A stretch of DNA of 64,000 nt from Streptomyces sp. CB01635 (GCF_002803065.1 NZ_NNBL01000017.1:62001-126000); one strand, 5' to 3'; shown: positions 16,880-25,966, counted from the first letter of the stretch. Program-made: numbers and translations. The notes: generated from the letters alone by a model not told the origin.

Positions 16880-17768
16880 GGGGCGCTGCGATCGCCTCCA
16901 GGAACTCCTGGCCGCCCATGCTGGTGGTGACGCCGGGGTCGGCCATGGTCGCGATGTAGGCGTCGCGCAGCCGCTTGTACCAGGGGTCCAGATAGCGGCC
17001 GGTCTGGGTGCGGACGTACGCCTCGATCGGCGCGACGTCGAAGCCGAGCTCCACCGCGTCCTGCACGGCGGGCGTGGCGTACCAGGCAGGGCCCTCGGGC
17101 CGGCCGCCGTTCGGCGTGCGTGAACGGGCTCGGGAGCCGGTCGCCGTCGACGGTGCCGCCGTTGACCTCCACGCGGGACAAGTCCACGCGCAAAAAGTCG
17201 ACCAGCCACGAGCCGGGCAGCGACGCGTCAAACCTTGGGTTGCCGGTCAGGTGGGTCAGCCCGTTCAGCCAGACCGTGAGCCCGTTCGCGGCCGCGGCGA
17301 ACGACACGTTGATCTCGACCGTGACCAGGAACTGGCTCATGCACTCCTCATCGGTCAGCGGCCGGCACCAGTCGTAGGGCTCCTCCATCAGCATCTCAGC
17401 CGCAGTGCGCAGGCGGTGACGGGAGAACTTCCCCTCAAGGACGGGGTGTTCGTCGGGAACCTCGCACTCCACCACGGGATACAGCGCGGTGAGCGCGTCG
17501 TCGATGAAAGCTCGCTTGAACTCGCCGGTCGCCTGGTCCTTCTCCGCGCGGGTCGGCGGGCGCAGCGCGACCATCAGCTCCAGACCGGTCGTCGCGGTGT
17601 GCCGCGCGGCGTCATCACCCGCTCCGCGTACAGGCCGAGGTACCGGGCGAGGTCGACCGGGTGCATCGTCGGCAGCTGCGGGTCGTCCTTGCGGTCCCAC
17701 TCCCGGGCGTCCAGCGCGTTCCAGGGCAGGATGCACAGCTGGACACCCAGCGCCAGCACGGTGGATTG
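16880..17768 (-). pseudogene. Internal remnant of telomere-associated protein Tap
   Basis: Three consecutive frames together give a colinear match to Tap of linear Streptomyces replicons: VQLCILPWNALDAREWDRKD and YLGLYAERVMTPRGT, then TTGLELMVALRPPTRAEKDQ, EVPDEHPVLEGKFSRHR, EPYDWCRPLTDEECM and NVSFAAAANGLTVWLNGLTH, then GPAWYATPAVQDAVELGFDV and YLDPWYKRLRDAYIATMADP. Frameshifts lie near 17610 and 17115. The N-terminal HTH half and the C-terminal third are missing. Tap recruits the terminal protein to chromosome or plasmid ends. The remnant abuts an IS5-type transposase piece that may have caused the loss. Confidence 0.75.
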
Positions 17769-17835
17769 GACGAGCTCGGCGGCGGTGAGGAGCTTGGGGA
17801 TGCCGCCGCAGCGTCCCCCAGTAGGTGGTTGGGGG

Positions 17836-18045
17836 TTACCGGATGCGGGGGCTGGCGGGTCGGGTGTCCCAGCCCTGGGTGTACCAGGCCCGACGGATGA
17901 GGCTACGGACGGTGATGATCGCGGTGGCCAGGGCTAGGTAGAGCTCCACGCATGCGCGGCGGCGTTCGGTGTTGCGGCGGAGTCTGCCGAAGTTGTTCAT
18001 CCACGAGTTCGTGCGCTCTACCACCCAGCGGCCGTCAGTCTGGAT
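17836..18045 (-). mobile_element. IS5-type transposase C-terminal fragment
   Basis: The frame reads SPIQTDGRWVVERTNSWMNN, FGRLRRNTERRRACVELYLA and LATAIITVRSLIRRAW. This is the C-terminal end of Streptomyces IS5/IS112-like DDE transposases, including the catalytic Glu region VERTNSW. Only about 70 residues are left. A CCCCCAGTAGG/GGTTGGGGG-type end lies near 17814-17838. The element is inactive and sits where the Tap homology begins. Confidence 0.75.
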
Positions 18046-18072
18046 CGGGCTCCGCGGACGCCGGCTCGGGCT

Positions 18073-18639
18073 TTAGTCGGTGATGTACCAATTGCTCTTG
18101 AGGTACTCCAGGGTGCTGCTGCCGAGCTCGCTCTCGGAGAAGGTGACGGAGGCCCTGATCGCTTCGGTTGGGATCTCGACCTTGTCGGGGGCCAGCACAG
18201 CGACGCGCTGCGGGTCGACCGTCGCGGTTCGCAGGGCCTTCTTCTTCGCAGGCGAGATCATCTGGAACGTGACGACGAACGTCGACGTGCACGGGCCGAA
18301 CCCCTGGTCCTCTGCCTGCTTCGCGGCGGGCCCAGCCACTTCGCAGACAGCGTTGATGTCCTCACGGCCCACAGCATGGAGGTACTGCTCGTACCGCTGG
18401 ATCGCGCCCTCCTTCGTCCTGGGCGCGGGCTGGTCCCCGGTCGGCGCGGCCGACGGCTTCTCGGTCCGAGGCGACGAGGACGGCGTGGCCGACGGTTTTC
18501 CGGGCCGTGCCGATTCGGACGACTGCGAAGGCTTCGCGGCCGTGGAGGTGTCTTCTTCCGACTTCTCCGGACCACACGCGCACGCCGCCAGCGCCACGCA
18601 AGTCGATACCGCCACGCTCACCAGTGTCCGAACTCGCAT
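18073..18639 (-). CDS. Secreted lipoprotein, unknown function
   Basis: A 188-residue protein with a lipoprotein signal (MRVRTLVSVAVSTCVALAAC, lipobox L-A-A-C), a Ser/Pro/Lys-rich linker (about residues 25-75) and a compact domain (IQRYEQYLHAVGREDINAVC, EVAGPAAKQAEDQGFGPCTS, TFVVTFQMISPAKKKALRTA). Two Cys in the domain could form a disulfide. ATG 18639 follows GGGGGACTGG. It is membrane-anchored on the outer face and similar in design to many Streptomyces DUF-bearing lipoproteins. It is not part of an operon. Confidence 0.8.
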   Translation of the reverse strand: MRVRTLVSVAVSTCVALAACACGPEKSEEDTSTAAKPSQSSESARPGKPSATPSSSPRTEKPSAAPTGDQPAPRTKEGAIQRYEQYLHAVGREDINAVCEVAGPAAKQAEDQGFGPCTSTFVVTFQMISPAKKKALRTATVDPQRVAVLAPDKVEIPTEAIRASVTFSESELGSSTLEYLKSNWYITD

Positions 18640-19059
18640 CCAGTCCCCCTCAGCAACAGTCGGCAACAGAGGAGGACACGCGAGATCTGGGGGAACGGTT
18701 CCTGAGCCGGTCCGTATGACATTCGATCGTGGTCGCCCCAGCCGGCACCGAGTCGTTTCACGTCAGGAACTCCGAGCAGAGCCAGAAACTCGGGATCGGC
18801 ATGAAGTCCTCGGCCCGTTCCGCGGTTTGTCCGGCGGCCGTCGTACTGCTCGTACAGCGTCTTCTCGCCCGCCGAACCCGAGCCAGACGACGGACAGTCC
18901 CTACGGCTGCCCGTCCAGCGGGTTGAGGGCGGGCGGCCACCGCGGTCGTCGCCGGTCGACCCGGCCGTGATCAACAGCGGTACAACCTTGTCCTCTTCAA
19001 GATCGTCTGCTTGTCGAGGAGTTGGACCGTCCGGCTCCCCGACATCCTTGGGGGATGCA
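18640..19059. other. Intergenic stretch with possible leftward gene debris
   Basis: A leftward frame around 18720-18870 contains LHADPEFLALLGVPDVKRLG, which reads like protein, but there is no start, no continuation and no family I can name. Nothing else is supported. Confidence 0.3.
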
Positions 19060-19685
19060 ATGCACAGAGTCTCCGTCGGCCGCGCCCTGCGGCTGGGAGC
19101 GTGCGGTACCGCGTTCGCGGGCCTGTTCGTGATCGGCCTGGGAGCTGAGACTGCAGCGGCCTCCGACACACTGTGGATCCAGTCGCCGTACGAGCTGAAC
19201 GTGCCGCTCGGCGTCGACGGCGGCGAGGCCCCGGCCCGCTCGCTCGACCTCGGGCTCTACCACGACAACAGTAACGTCTCGGTCACCGACGGGCGGTTGA
19301 CACTCGATGTCTTCGGGCTCGCCGGAGTGGCCGACATCATCTGGCCGGCGAACTGCACGCCCGAGGGCACCGTCGCGGTGTGCACAGTCGACGGCGAGAT
19401 CCCGGTGACCAACGTCGACGCCGTGCACCTGGGGATCCGGGCCGCCACCGGCGCGCTGAAGGGCGCGCAGGGCACTCTCTCGTACACGGCGACGGCCACC
19501 ACGCCGTCCGGCACGATGAAGTCGCCGCAGGGTTTCACCACCACGGTGACGGTGGCGTCGGGCCCGGACTCGCGCTCAACGACCCCGGCAAGGCAGAGGG
19601 CGTGCAGCCGGGCGCCAACCTTCCGCGGCCGGTCAGCGTGACCAACGAGGGCAACGAGACGGCGCACGGCTACACCGTCAACTAC

Positions 19686-19705
19686 CCCGGTCGTGAACGA
19701 CCGGG
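19686..19705. repeat. Subterminal hairpin, right end of the TnpB element
   Basis: A perfect 9-base stem with a GA loop, 52 bases beyond the tnpB stop. It has the same architecture as the hairpin at the other end and is the expected TnpA recognition structure and reRNA 3' region. Confidence 0.8.
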
Positions 19706-19756
19706 CTTGCTGCTCGAGTCATCACTGGTGGTGATGGGGTCGGCTGCGTCCAGTTC
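19686..19756 (-). ncRNA. Predicted reRNA (omega RNA) scaffold of TnpB
   Basis: Inferred from TnpB biology: the guide RNA overlaps the tnpB 3' end and runs through the right-end hairpin, and its guide is the first bases of flanking host DNA. Here the guide would start GTAGTTGACGGTGTAGCC, read leftward from 19685. The 5' limit is unknown and probably lies within tnpB. Confidence 0.4.
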
Positions 19757-20929
19757 TCACGCGATGAGGGTAAGTTCAGGGGCCGTTGACTGGGCCCCGC
19801 AGACCCATGCCATCCAGCCGCGTTGGCGGATGTTGTGGGACGCGTTGTGGTCTGCGTGCTCAACGAAGCCGCAGACCCGGCACGAGAAGACGGCCTGGGA
19901 GGGCCGGTTTCCGCGTGCGGTGTGATGGCACTGGGAGCATTCCTGGCTGGTGTACGCCGGGTCGACGTAGACGACCGGCACGCCGGCCTGCTTCGCCTTG
20001 TAGGCGATGAACGAGCCGAGTTGCGCGAAGGGCCAGGAGTGGATCTTGACACGTTGGGGCTTTCTCAGCCGTGCCCGCTCGCGGATACCCGTGAGTGTCT
20101 CCAGGGCGATCCCGCGACCGGTGCGTTCAGCCTCCGCCACGATCCGCTTGCTGATCTTGTGGTTGATGTCCTTGGCGCGCCTGGCTTCCTTGCCCGCATG
20201 CTTCTTCGCCCGCCGCTTGGCGGACTTGGTGTTCTTCTTCTGCAGCTTGGACCGCAGGTTGCGGTCACTCTCGCGCTTGCGGTTGATCCGCCTGCCGCAG
20301 TGGCGTGCCCCGTCGGAGGTGACCGCGATGTTCACGATCCCCAGGTCGACGCCGAGGAACCCGACCGGGTGAGTGCTCGCGGTCGCTTCGTCGATGTCGC
20401 AGGTCGCGATCAAGAACCACTTCCCGCCCTGGCACACCAGGTCGGACTCACCCTTGCGGTACGCAGCCAGGACCTCCAGCTGCCCGGCCTGCCCGGTGAA
20501 CGCCACGTTCTTCAGCCGGCCTGCCGTGGACCAGATCGACACCGTTTGCTGCTCGTACTGCCAGGACAGCATCCGGTCGTCGTAGGGCTGCGCCACTTGG
20601 GGCCGGAAGACCACCGGTTTGCCCGAGGCGCGAGTGTGCCGCCTGCAACCGGGCCGCCCGTACCGGCCGTTACGCAGGTTCGCCTTCAAGGTGGTGTAGG
20701 CATCGCAGGTCTTCTTGATGGCGTGCTGGGCGGCCTGGGCGCCCAGTTGCCACCTGGCCCGGAACTCGGCATAGGTGTGCTTGCGGAGCTCAAGCGGACG
20801 TCGCGCGTTTTCCTCGAAAGCTACCCCGGCCGCCCAGGTCGCCGCTTGATTGCAGGCATACAGGGTCGCCTCAAGTGCCGCCGCCTGTACGTGCGTCGGC
20901 AGCAGCTTCACCCGCACTACCAGCTTCAC
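19757..20929 (-). CDS. tnpB: RNA-guided TnpB nuclease/transposase accessory
   Basis: A 390-residue TnpB, ancestor-type of Cas12. The RuvC residues are all present: Asp in GFLGVDLGIVNIAV, Glu in GIALETLTGIRERARL and Asp in EHADHNASHNI. The zinc ribbon CSQCHHTARGNRPSQ...CRVCG lies before the last motif. The start is set at GTG 20929 because KLVVRVKLLPTHVQAAALEA is the family N-terminus; the longer frame to 21007 has no such support. The gene is complete, so the nuclease may be active. It cuts DNA matching its reRNA guide next to a TAM and thereby helps the element persist. Confidence 0.93.
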   Translation of the reverse strand: MKLVVRVKLLPTHVQAAALEATLYACNQAATWAAGVAFEENARRPLELRKHTYAEFRARWQLGAQAAQHAIKKTCDAYTTLKANLRNGRYGRPGCRRHTRASGKPVVFRPQVAQPYDDRMLSWQYEQQTVSIWSTAGRLKNVAFTGQAGQLEVLAAYRKGESDLVCQGGKWFLIATCDIDEATASTHPVGFLGVDLGIVNIAVTSDGARHCGRRINRKRESDRNLRSKLQKKNTKSAKRRAKKHAGKEARRAKDINHKISKRIVAEAERTGRGIALETLTGIRERARLRKPQRVKIHSWPFAQLGSFIAYKAKQAGVPVVYVDPAYTSQECSQCHHTARGNRPSQAVFSCRVCGFVEHADHNASHNIRQRGWMAWVCGAQSTAPELTLIA

Positions 20930-21125
20930 GATCAGCGAACCTATACACCTGGACGAAGACCCACCACACGTTCGCCCCACCTCACCCGAACGAGCGATAC
21001 CGGCCACGGCCCTGACCGCACACCGGCAGAGCCCGGCTCCGCCGGAACGCCCCGGGCCGCTCCGCGGCCGTCATGGCCTGCGGCACATCACGGCGACGCT
21101 CCGCGTCGCATCCCATGCGATTCCT

Positions 21126-21145
21126 CCCGGGCGTGAACGCCCGGG
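21126..21145. repeat. Subterminal hairpin, left end of the TnpB element
   Basis: A 9-base perfect stem (CCCGGGCGT/ACGCCCGGG) with a GA loop. It lies about 16 bases inside the inferred element boundary and is the partner of the hairpin at 19686. Confidence 0.8.
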
Positions 21146-21886
21146 GTTCCTCGCAAGAATCCGCTGAAGATGAGCGCCTCCTACGGCCTGGACTTCGTCA
21201 CCTCGTACCCGCAGTGCACGTACCGCAAAGACGAGGGCGGTGGCGAGGACGCGCCGATGACGCATGCCACGTGCACCTTCGACGACGAGATCGCCCCGGG
21301 AGCCCGCGTGGAGCTGCCCGAGCAACTGGTGGTCGCCGTCAACGACAAGGCGCTGTACGAACGGCTCGATCTCAGCGTGGACCCGGCCGGCGGCGTCACC
21401 GACATCGACAGCGGCGACAACTACGTGGCGCAGGAGGTACTCGCCGACAACACGGCCGACTTCGCGGTGCGCGGCACCGACGTCATGGGGAGCGCAGGCG
21501 AGACGGTCACTGCCGAGGTCCGGTTCCAGAACGAGGGCCCCGCCTGGTTCGGCAACCTGGGCTCCGGCGACCCGGCCGCAGTCGTCGAATTCCGGGTACC
21601 GCAGGGAACGACCGTCTCCGACGCCCCCACGGAGTGCCGCCCGCGCACGCTGACCGGCGGCTACTACCCGAACCGGGTGGGAGCCCCGCGCTACGACTGC
21701 AACCTGCCGTACTGGGTGTCGGAGAACACCGAGCGTGCCTTCGCCTTCCAGCTGCGCGTGGACACCGTGGTGCAGGACGCCACCGGACCAGTCGTGGTGC
21801 GCCCCGTCTTCGGGGAGTTCGCCTTCGACCCGGATACGAAGAACAACTCCGCGGAGGTCGTGGTGAACGCCACGCCGAAGGCCTGA

Positions 21887-22462
21887 CACTGCCCGCCTCG
21901 GGCCCGGCCCCCTGACGGATCGTTCGTGAACCTCGAGGGGTCCACGGGCAGGGGCAAATGCTGCGGCTGGAGCAGTGCTGACATGAACATCGCGTGGACC
22001 GGCCGCCCGAGGCACAGCGCATCGCTCCGGCGCCGACGGTGACCGGTCGCACCGAGCTGTGGCGCGAGCAACAATTCCTGGCTTGCGGCTTCTTCGGCAG
22101 GCCTTGGCTTGCCGAAGACGCCGACCCGGCCCTGCAGCTCAACCGGAGAGAGCAGAGACCAACTCTCCTGACCACCCGGAACCCAGCCGATGGAACAGGC
22201 CGGGTGTTCCCCGTTCATTGATTTCCTGCCAACGTGACGACAGGTGCGTCGAGTTGAGCGCAGGGGCGTCCGACAGGCGGTCCCGACCGCCGGAAGTCGG
22301 GACCGCTCGGTACGGCATCGCGCCTCTACAAAGTCACAGTCGGCGGCCCATCTGGGAAAGGAGAGCCAGCCGGGTGGTCACGGGCATTCGCATGTGCGCT
22401 GCCTGCGCGCAGACAGTCTCGGCAAGAGCGACATCGCAGCACTTGTGAGCCGACGCACTGCT
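21887..22462. other. Gene-free stretch after the secreted-protein remnant
   Basis: Long open frames exist on both strands, but none has a ribosome site, family motif or coherent protein. It borders a transposase remnant, so it is probably element debris. Confidence 0.4.
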
Positions 22463-22603
22463 GCCTGCGACTTCATCGAGAGCGTCACCCTGACCGGCCG
22501 ACGCCACTACATCCTGGCCATCAGCGAACACGCCACCCGCCGCATCCGCGTCCTCGGAAACACCGCGCACCCGAACGCGATCTGGGGCGCCCAAGCCGGG
22601 CGG
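22463..22603 (+). mobile_element. Integrase-core transposase fragment (first catalytic part)
   Basis: The frame gives ACDFIESVTLTGRRHYILAI, SEHATRRIRVLGNTAHPNAI and WGAQAG. This is the first third of the DDE integrase core of the Streptomyces transposase family whose other pieces occur at 37.4, 48.5 and 50.3 kb. It has no start or stop of its own and is inactive. Confidence 0.7.
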
Positions 22604-22726
22604 CGAAGCGCACCAGCGCGGAAACCGCGGTCGGCGACCCGCGTTCCATAGCCCCGGAGAGGAGTGGCTGCGCAGTTGTCCCTGGCACTCGTGCACGGCG
22701 CAGCCGCAGGAAGCACCGGGCCCGGC

Positions 22727-22780
22727 GTGAAGTGCCCTGCGCCCACCTCCCCCGGTCGTGGCGGGCGCAGGGCACTTCAC
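22727..22780. terminator. Long perfect hairpin after the TauD remnant
   Basis: GTGAAGTGCCCTGCGCCC (22727-22744) pairs over all 18 bases with GGGCGCAGGGCACTTCAC (22763-22780). It lies 10 bases past the stop of the leftward TauD remnant, so it was probably that gene's terminator. Confidence 0.75.
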
Positions 22781-22789
22781 CGAACGCGG

Positions 22790-23090
22790 TCAGGCCGCGG
22801 GCTGCCGCACCGGTTCCACTCCGATGACCTTGCGGTAGGCGCGGGCGCCGTCGCCGTAGTCGTCCACGGCGTAGTGCCAGGTCGCCCGGTTGTCCCAGAG
22901 CACGAAGTCGCCCGGGTTCCAGCTGAAGCGGATCGTGTAGTCGGGCGACGACGCGTGCCGCAGCAGATGGTCGAGCAGCGCCTTCCCCTCCGACTCCGTG
23001 AGGCCGGTCAGGCCCTTCGCCGATGTGCTGATGAACAGCCCCTTCCGGCCCGTCTCACCCCCTGTGTGCTGCCGTACGGGGATCTCGCGC
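22790..23090 (-). pseudogene. C-terminal remnant of TauD/TfdA-type dioxygenase
   Basis: A frame without a start codon reads GGETGRKGLFISTSAKGLTG, LTESEGKALLDHLLRHASSP and FSWNPGDFVLWDNRATWHYA, then VDDYGDGARAYRKVIG. This is the C-terminal third of alpha-ketoglutarate-dependent taurine/sulfonate dioxygenases, including the distal iron-binding His in NRATWHYA and the Arg of YRKV. The HxD half and start are lost. A decayed sulfur-type leader peptide sits directly upstream, so it was once a sulfur-regulated desulfonation gene. Confidence 0.75.
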
Positions 23091-23125
23091 TGAGGCCGCC
23101 TCCTCCTGGACAGGGGAAGGCGACG

Positions 23126-23196
23126 TCAGACGCGGCGACACGCGGACGCGCGCCAGATCCACGTACAACCTGCGGTACAGCAGCGTTGGGACTCAC
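23126..23196 (-). promoter_or_regulatory. Decayed Cys-type leader peptide
   Basis: The frame after GTG 23196 is broken, but it still contains YRRLYVDLARV, the core shared with the intact leader at 51376. The tail ACRRV-stop is present in a neighbouring frame ending at 23126. Two small indels therefore destroyed a leader of the same family. It lies upstream of the TauD remnant. Confidence 0.6.
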
Positions 23197-23264
23197 CTCA
23201 CCAGGTCTACCAGGCGAGCCCCGGGCGGATCATTGCAGGTGCATGAATCTTCCGGGCAAGCGTG

Positions 23265-23978
23265 TCAGAAGCCCACGGCGTCGCGGACGAGGACGACCAC
23301 ACCGCGCTCGGGGAAGGCCTCGCGCTCCAGAATGAGGATCTTGCCGATGAAGGAGGTCTGGCCGTAGTTCTCCTGCAGCCGACGCCACTCCTTGGGCAGG
23401 CTGTAGTCATGGATGCGGCGGAGCCCGGTCGCCACATCCGGGACGATCTTCTGCGCGCCGACCACCCAGATCGCCTTGCGGGCGCCCGACGCGTAGGGGG
23501 CGACCTGGCTGCCGCTCGCGGAGCCGACCAGCAGGTATCCGTCCTCGGAGACCGCGTGCACACTGCCGAGGACCACATCGGGCGTGGCGCCAAGCCGGAC
23601 CTGGGCGTCCACGTCGGCGCCCAGGTCGCCCGCGGCGGTCCGTACCGAGGTGAAGTCGCCGGACTGGTCGATCGCTTCGGTGATTTTGGACAGGCGCAGC
23701 GTCTCGCTGCTGGCGGTGAACACAGTCTCCTCGCGCGGGACGAGCGAGAGGACGAGTTCGCGGGCGTCGGTCAGCGTGTCGACGAGGTGCACAATGAAGT
23801 TGTGGTCGCGTAGTGCTACGGCGGCACGGTCCAACTGGGCCTCGTCGGCGGGCTTCGCGAAGGTCTCGTCGACTACGGGTGCTGGTGCGGTCGTGGGGTC
23901 CTCCCGGTGAAGGCATCGGATCCGTCTGGTTACTGGCGTCAGTCTGCGAAACCCTGGACCGCCCACGGAAGACGGCAC
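23265..23978 (-). CDS. LUD-domain protein (LutC-like)
   Basis: The coding core starts VVDETFAKPADEAQLDRAAV and runs through FIVHLVDTLTDARELVLSLV, TVFTASSETLRLSKITEAID, YLLVGSASGSQVAPYASGAR, AIWVVGAQKIVPDVATGLRR and ENYGQTSFIGKILILERE. This is a LUD domain, found in lactate-oxidation proteins LutB/LutC. The start is doubtful: the GTG at 23978 is far upstream, whereas a good GGGAGG lies five bases before an ACG at 23894, as if an ATG had mutated. It is divergent from an HxlR regulator. A quinone- or iron-sulfur-linked role is possible but unproven here. Confidence 0.75.
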   Translation of the reverse strand: MPSSVGGPGFRRLTPVTRRIRCLHREDPTTAPAPVVDETFAKPADEAQLDRAAVALRDHNFIVHLVDTLTDARELVLSLVPREETVFTASSETLRLSKITEAIDQSGDFTSVRTAAGDLGADVDAQVRLGATPDVVLGSVHAVSEDGYLLVGSASGSQVAPYASGARKAIWVVGAQKIVPDVATGLRRIHDYSLPKEWRRLQENYGQTSFIGKILILEREAFPERGVVVLVRDAVGF

Positions 23979-24009
23979 TTTTTACTGCCTCAGTGAGCCG
24001 GAGGGAACC

Positions 24010-24396
24010 ATGACCACCCACGACGCCGATCCCATGAGAGTGCTGAACGGGCGGGACGACACCACCTGCCGGGTCCGTGACGTCCTGGACCGCGTCGGCT
24101 CCAAGTGGTCGCTGACCGTCATCAACGAACTCGGGCCGGGCACGAGGCGTTGCACCGAAATCAAAAACGCCGTCCCCGGTATCAGCCAGCGCATGCTCAC
24201 CGAGACCCTGCGTGGTCTGGAACGCGACGGTCTGATCTCGCGCACCGTGCACCCCGTCGTGCCGCCCCGCGTCGACTACGAGCTCACCTCGCTCGGCCGG
24301 ACGCTCCTCGACACGGTGCGCACGCTCCTCGACTGGGCTCTGGACCACATCGACGACATCGACAAGGCCCGGGACGTGTACGACACCCGCGCCTGA
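24010..24396 (+). CDS. HxlR family transcriptional regulator
   Basis: A 128-residue MarR-like winged-helix protein. The HxlR signature DTTCRVRDVLDRVGSKWSLT has a Cys near residue 20 that in family members can sense electrophiles or redox change. The recognition part is GISQRMLTETLRGLERDGLI and the wing VVPPRVDYELTSLGRTLL. ATG 24010 follows GAGGGAACC. It is divergent from the LUD gene and 100 bases before the MFS exporter, so it probably regulates one or both. Confidence 0.9.
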   Translation: MTTHDADPMRVLNGRDDTTCRVRDVLDRVGSKWSLTVINELGPGTRRCTEIKNAVPGISQRMLTETLRGLERDGLISRTVHPVVPPRVDYELTSLGRTLLDTVRTLLDWALDHIDDIDKARDVYDTRA

Positions 24397-24496
24397 GACG
24401 CACCACCCTCTTCCTCGTCACCTGCGAACGCGATGTTTCCGTTGTGCGAACAGGCCCCTGTGACGGGAGACAGGGACCGGCCGCCGGTGTGACCAT

Positions 24497-25966
24497 GTGC
24501 GCATGCTCCCGGGAGAAGATCGCGCCGCCCGGCGGGTGCTGATGGTGTGCATGGCGGCAGGGACCACGACTCTGCTCGACCAGTCAGTCCTCAACATCGC
24601 TGTGCCGGCGCTGCGTCATTCGCTGGGCGCGGGTCCCACCGACGTGCAGTGGATCGTCGCCGGTTACTCGCTGACCTTCGGGCTGATGCTGGTGCCGGGC
24701 GGCAGCCTCGGTGACGTGCACGGGCGCAAAGGCCTGTTCCTCGTCGGGCTGTCGGCTTTCGTCCTGTTCGGTGCGGTCGCAGCTACCGGTGCGCGACCGG
24801 ACCTGGTGATCGCCGCGCGGCTGGTGCAGGGCGCCGGGGCGGGTCTGGTCAACTCCCAGGTCATAGGCACCCTCCAGGACGTCTTCAGTGGCCTGGACCG
24901 GGCGCGTGCTCTGGGCCTGTACGCCGTCACGGGCGGCGTCGCCGCGGCGCTCGGACCGGCCCTCGGTGGCGCCCTGGTCGCAGCCTGCGGCCCTGAACTG
25001 GGATGGAGGCTGTGCCTGCTCCTCAACACACCCTGCGGGATGGTCACCCTCTGGCTCGCGTTCCGCTGGCTCCCCAAGGCACGACGGACCGCCGGGCGCA
25101 GTCAGCTCGACTGGTGGGGGCTGGTGTGGGCCGGTGCCCTGACCTTGGCCCTGATGCTGCCCTTCATCAGTACACCGGGCAGCGCCCTGGTAGCGGCACT
25201 GTGGGCCGGCGCCGCGGTCGCACTGGCCTGCTGCCTGGTCCTGGGGCAACGTCTGCGCAGACGATCCGGGCGGGTTCCGCTGGTACACCCCTCGCTCCCG
25301 CGCTCGCGCCCCTACACGCTCGGGACAGCCATCGCGATGGCCTCCTTCGGCTCCTCACTGGCCGCGACGCTGGTCCTGACCATGTTCCTGCAGAGCGGTC
25401 TCGGACTGTCCGCGCTCACCGCCGCTCTCGTCACCCTCCCCTCGGCCGTGGCCATGGGAGTCACCTCGGCCGTGGCCTGGCGCGTGGTGCGCCACCTCGG
25501 ACCGCACACCGTCACGCTCGGTCTCGCCCTGGGAATCCTCACGCTGCTGGGCGGCGCGGCCGTCGCCCTCACCGTGCCGCGCACCTCGCTCCCTCTGGTG
25601 CTCGCCGCCGTTCAACTCCTGTCCGGTGCCGCCGCCGGGCTCACCGTCTCCCCCAACCAAGCCCTGGTTCTTCAGCACGCCCCGGCCGAGGCAGCCGGAG
25701 TAGCCGGCGGCATTCTCCAGATGGCTCAGCGGATCGCCGCGGCCGTCGCCCTGAGCGCCGTCTCCGGGAGCTACCTGCGCGGTACGTCGGGAGCAACGGG
25801 CGGCTCTCGTGCGCCTTTCGCGCAGGCGATTCTCATCTGTGCCGGTCTGCTTGCCGCGGCCGCCGTCCTGTCGCTGCTGCGCCCCGGCCTCACGGCCCGC
25901 CGGCGCCGTCCTCCGCTTGCCGCGCCCGGGCACCCTCACTCCGCCCCCGCTCGCGAGGAAGCGTGA
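24497..25966 (+). CDS. MFS exporter, DHA2 (14-TMS) type
   Basis: A 489-residue integral membrane proton antiporter. The motifs are LDQSVLNIAVPALRHSLGAG in helix 1, WIVAGYSLTFGLMLVPGGSL with GDVHGRKGLFLVG (motif A) and GALVAACGPELGWRLCLLLN (motif C region). The total fits 14 helices, typical of drug and lincomycin-type efflux. The start may be GTG 24497 or ATG 24503; neither has a strong ribosome site. It follows the HxlR regulator on the same strand and is the likely effector of that module. The substrate is unknown. Confidence 0.88.
   Translation: MRMLPGEDRAARRVLMVCMAAGTTTLLDQSVLNIAVPALRHSLGAGPTDVQWIVAGYSLTFGLMLVPGGSLGDVHGRKGLFLVGLSAFVLFGAVAATGARPDLVIAARLVQGAGAGLVNSQVIGTLQDVFSGLDRARALGLYAVTGGVAAALGPALGGALVAACGPELGWRLCLLLNTPCGMVTLWLAFRWLPKARRTAGRSQLDWWGLVWAGALTLALMLPFISTPGSALVAALWAGAAVALACCLVLGQRLRRRSGRVPLVHPSLPRSRPYTLGTAIAMASFGSSLAATLVLTMFLQSGLGLSALTAALVTLPSAVAMGVTSAVAWRVVRHLGPHTVTLGLALGILTLLGGAAVALTVPRTSLPLVLAAVQLLSGAAAGLTVSPNQALVLQHAPAEAAGVAGGILQMAQRIAAAVALSAVSGSYLRGTSGATGGSRAPFAQAILICAGLLAAAAVLSLLRPGLTARRRRPPLAAPGHPHSAPAREEA

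Larger units (their letters stand above)
19685..21161 (-). mobile_element. IS605-family, IS1341-type element carrying only tnpB
   Basis: The ends carry matching subterminal hairpins, CCCGGTCGT-GA-ACGACCGGG (19686-19705) and CCCGGGCGT-GA-ACGCCCGGG (21126-21145), as expected for single-strand-transposing IS200/IS605 elements without terminal inverted repeats. It contains one intact tnpB on the minus strand and no tnpA. Its insertion interrupts a secreted-protein gene. The boundaries are inferred from where the host reading frame can be rejoined, within a few bases. Mobilisation would need TnpA from elsewhere. Confidence 0.85.
19060..21886 (+). pseudogene. Secreted repeat-type protein gene split by a TnpB element and a frameshift
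   Basis: ATG 19060 opens a signal peptide (MHRVSVGRALRLGACGTAFA, cleavage near TAAAS), then LYHDNSNVSVTDGRLTLDVF and VHLGIRAATGALKGAQGTLS. One base is missing near 19570: the continuation LALNDPGKAEGVQPG to HGYTVNY is in another frame. The gene is then cut by a mobile element. Its 3' part resumes at about 21162 as LKMSASYGLDFVTSYPQCTY and ends at 21886. Joining ...GYTVNYP to LKMSASYG restores a sensible protein. The family resembles extracellular adhesion-type Streptomyces proteins of unknown role. Confidence 0.8.

Noticed and set aside
19823-21136. Plus-strand 437-codon frame over the TnpB element
   Set aside because: It is antisense to tnpB; no protein-like motifs.
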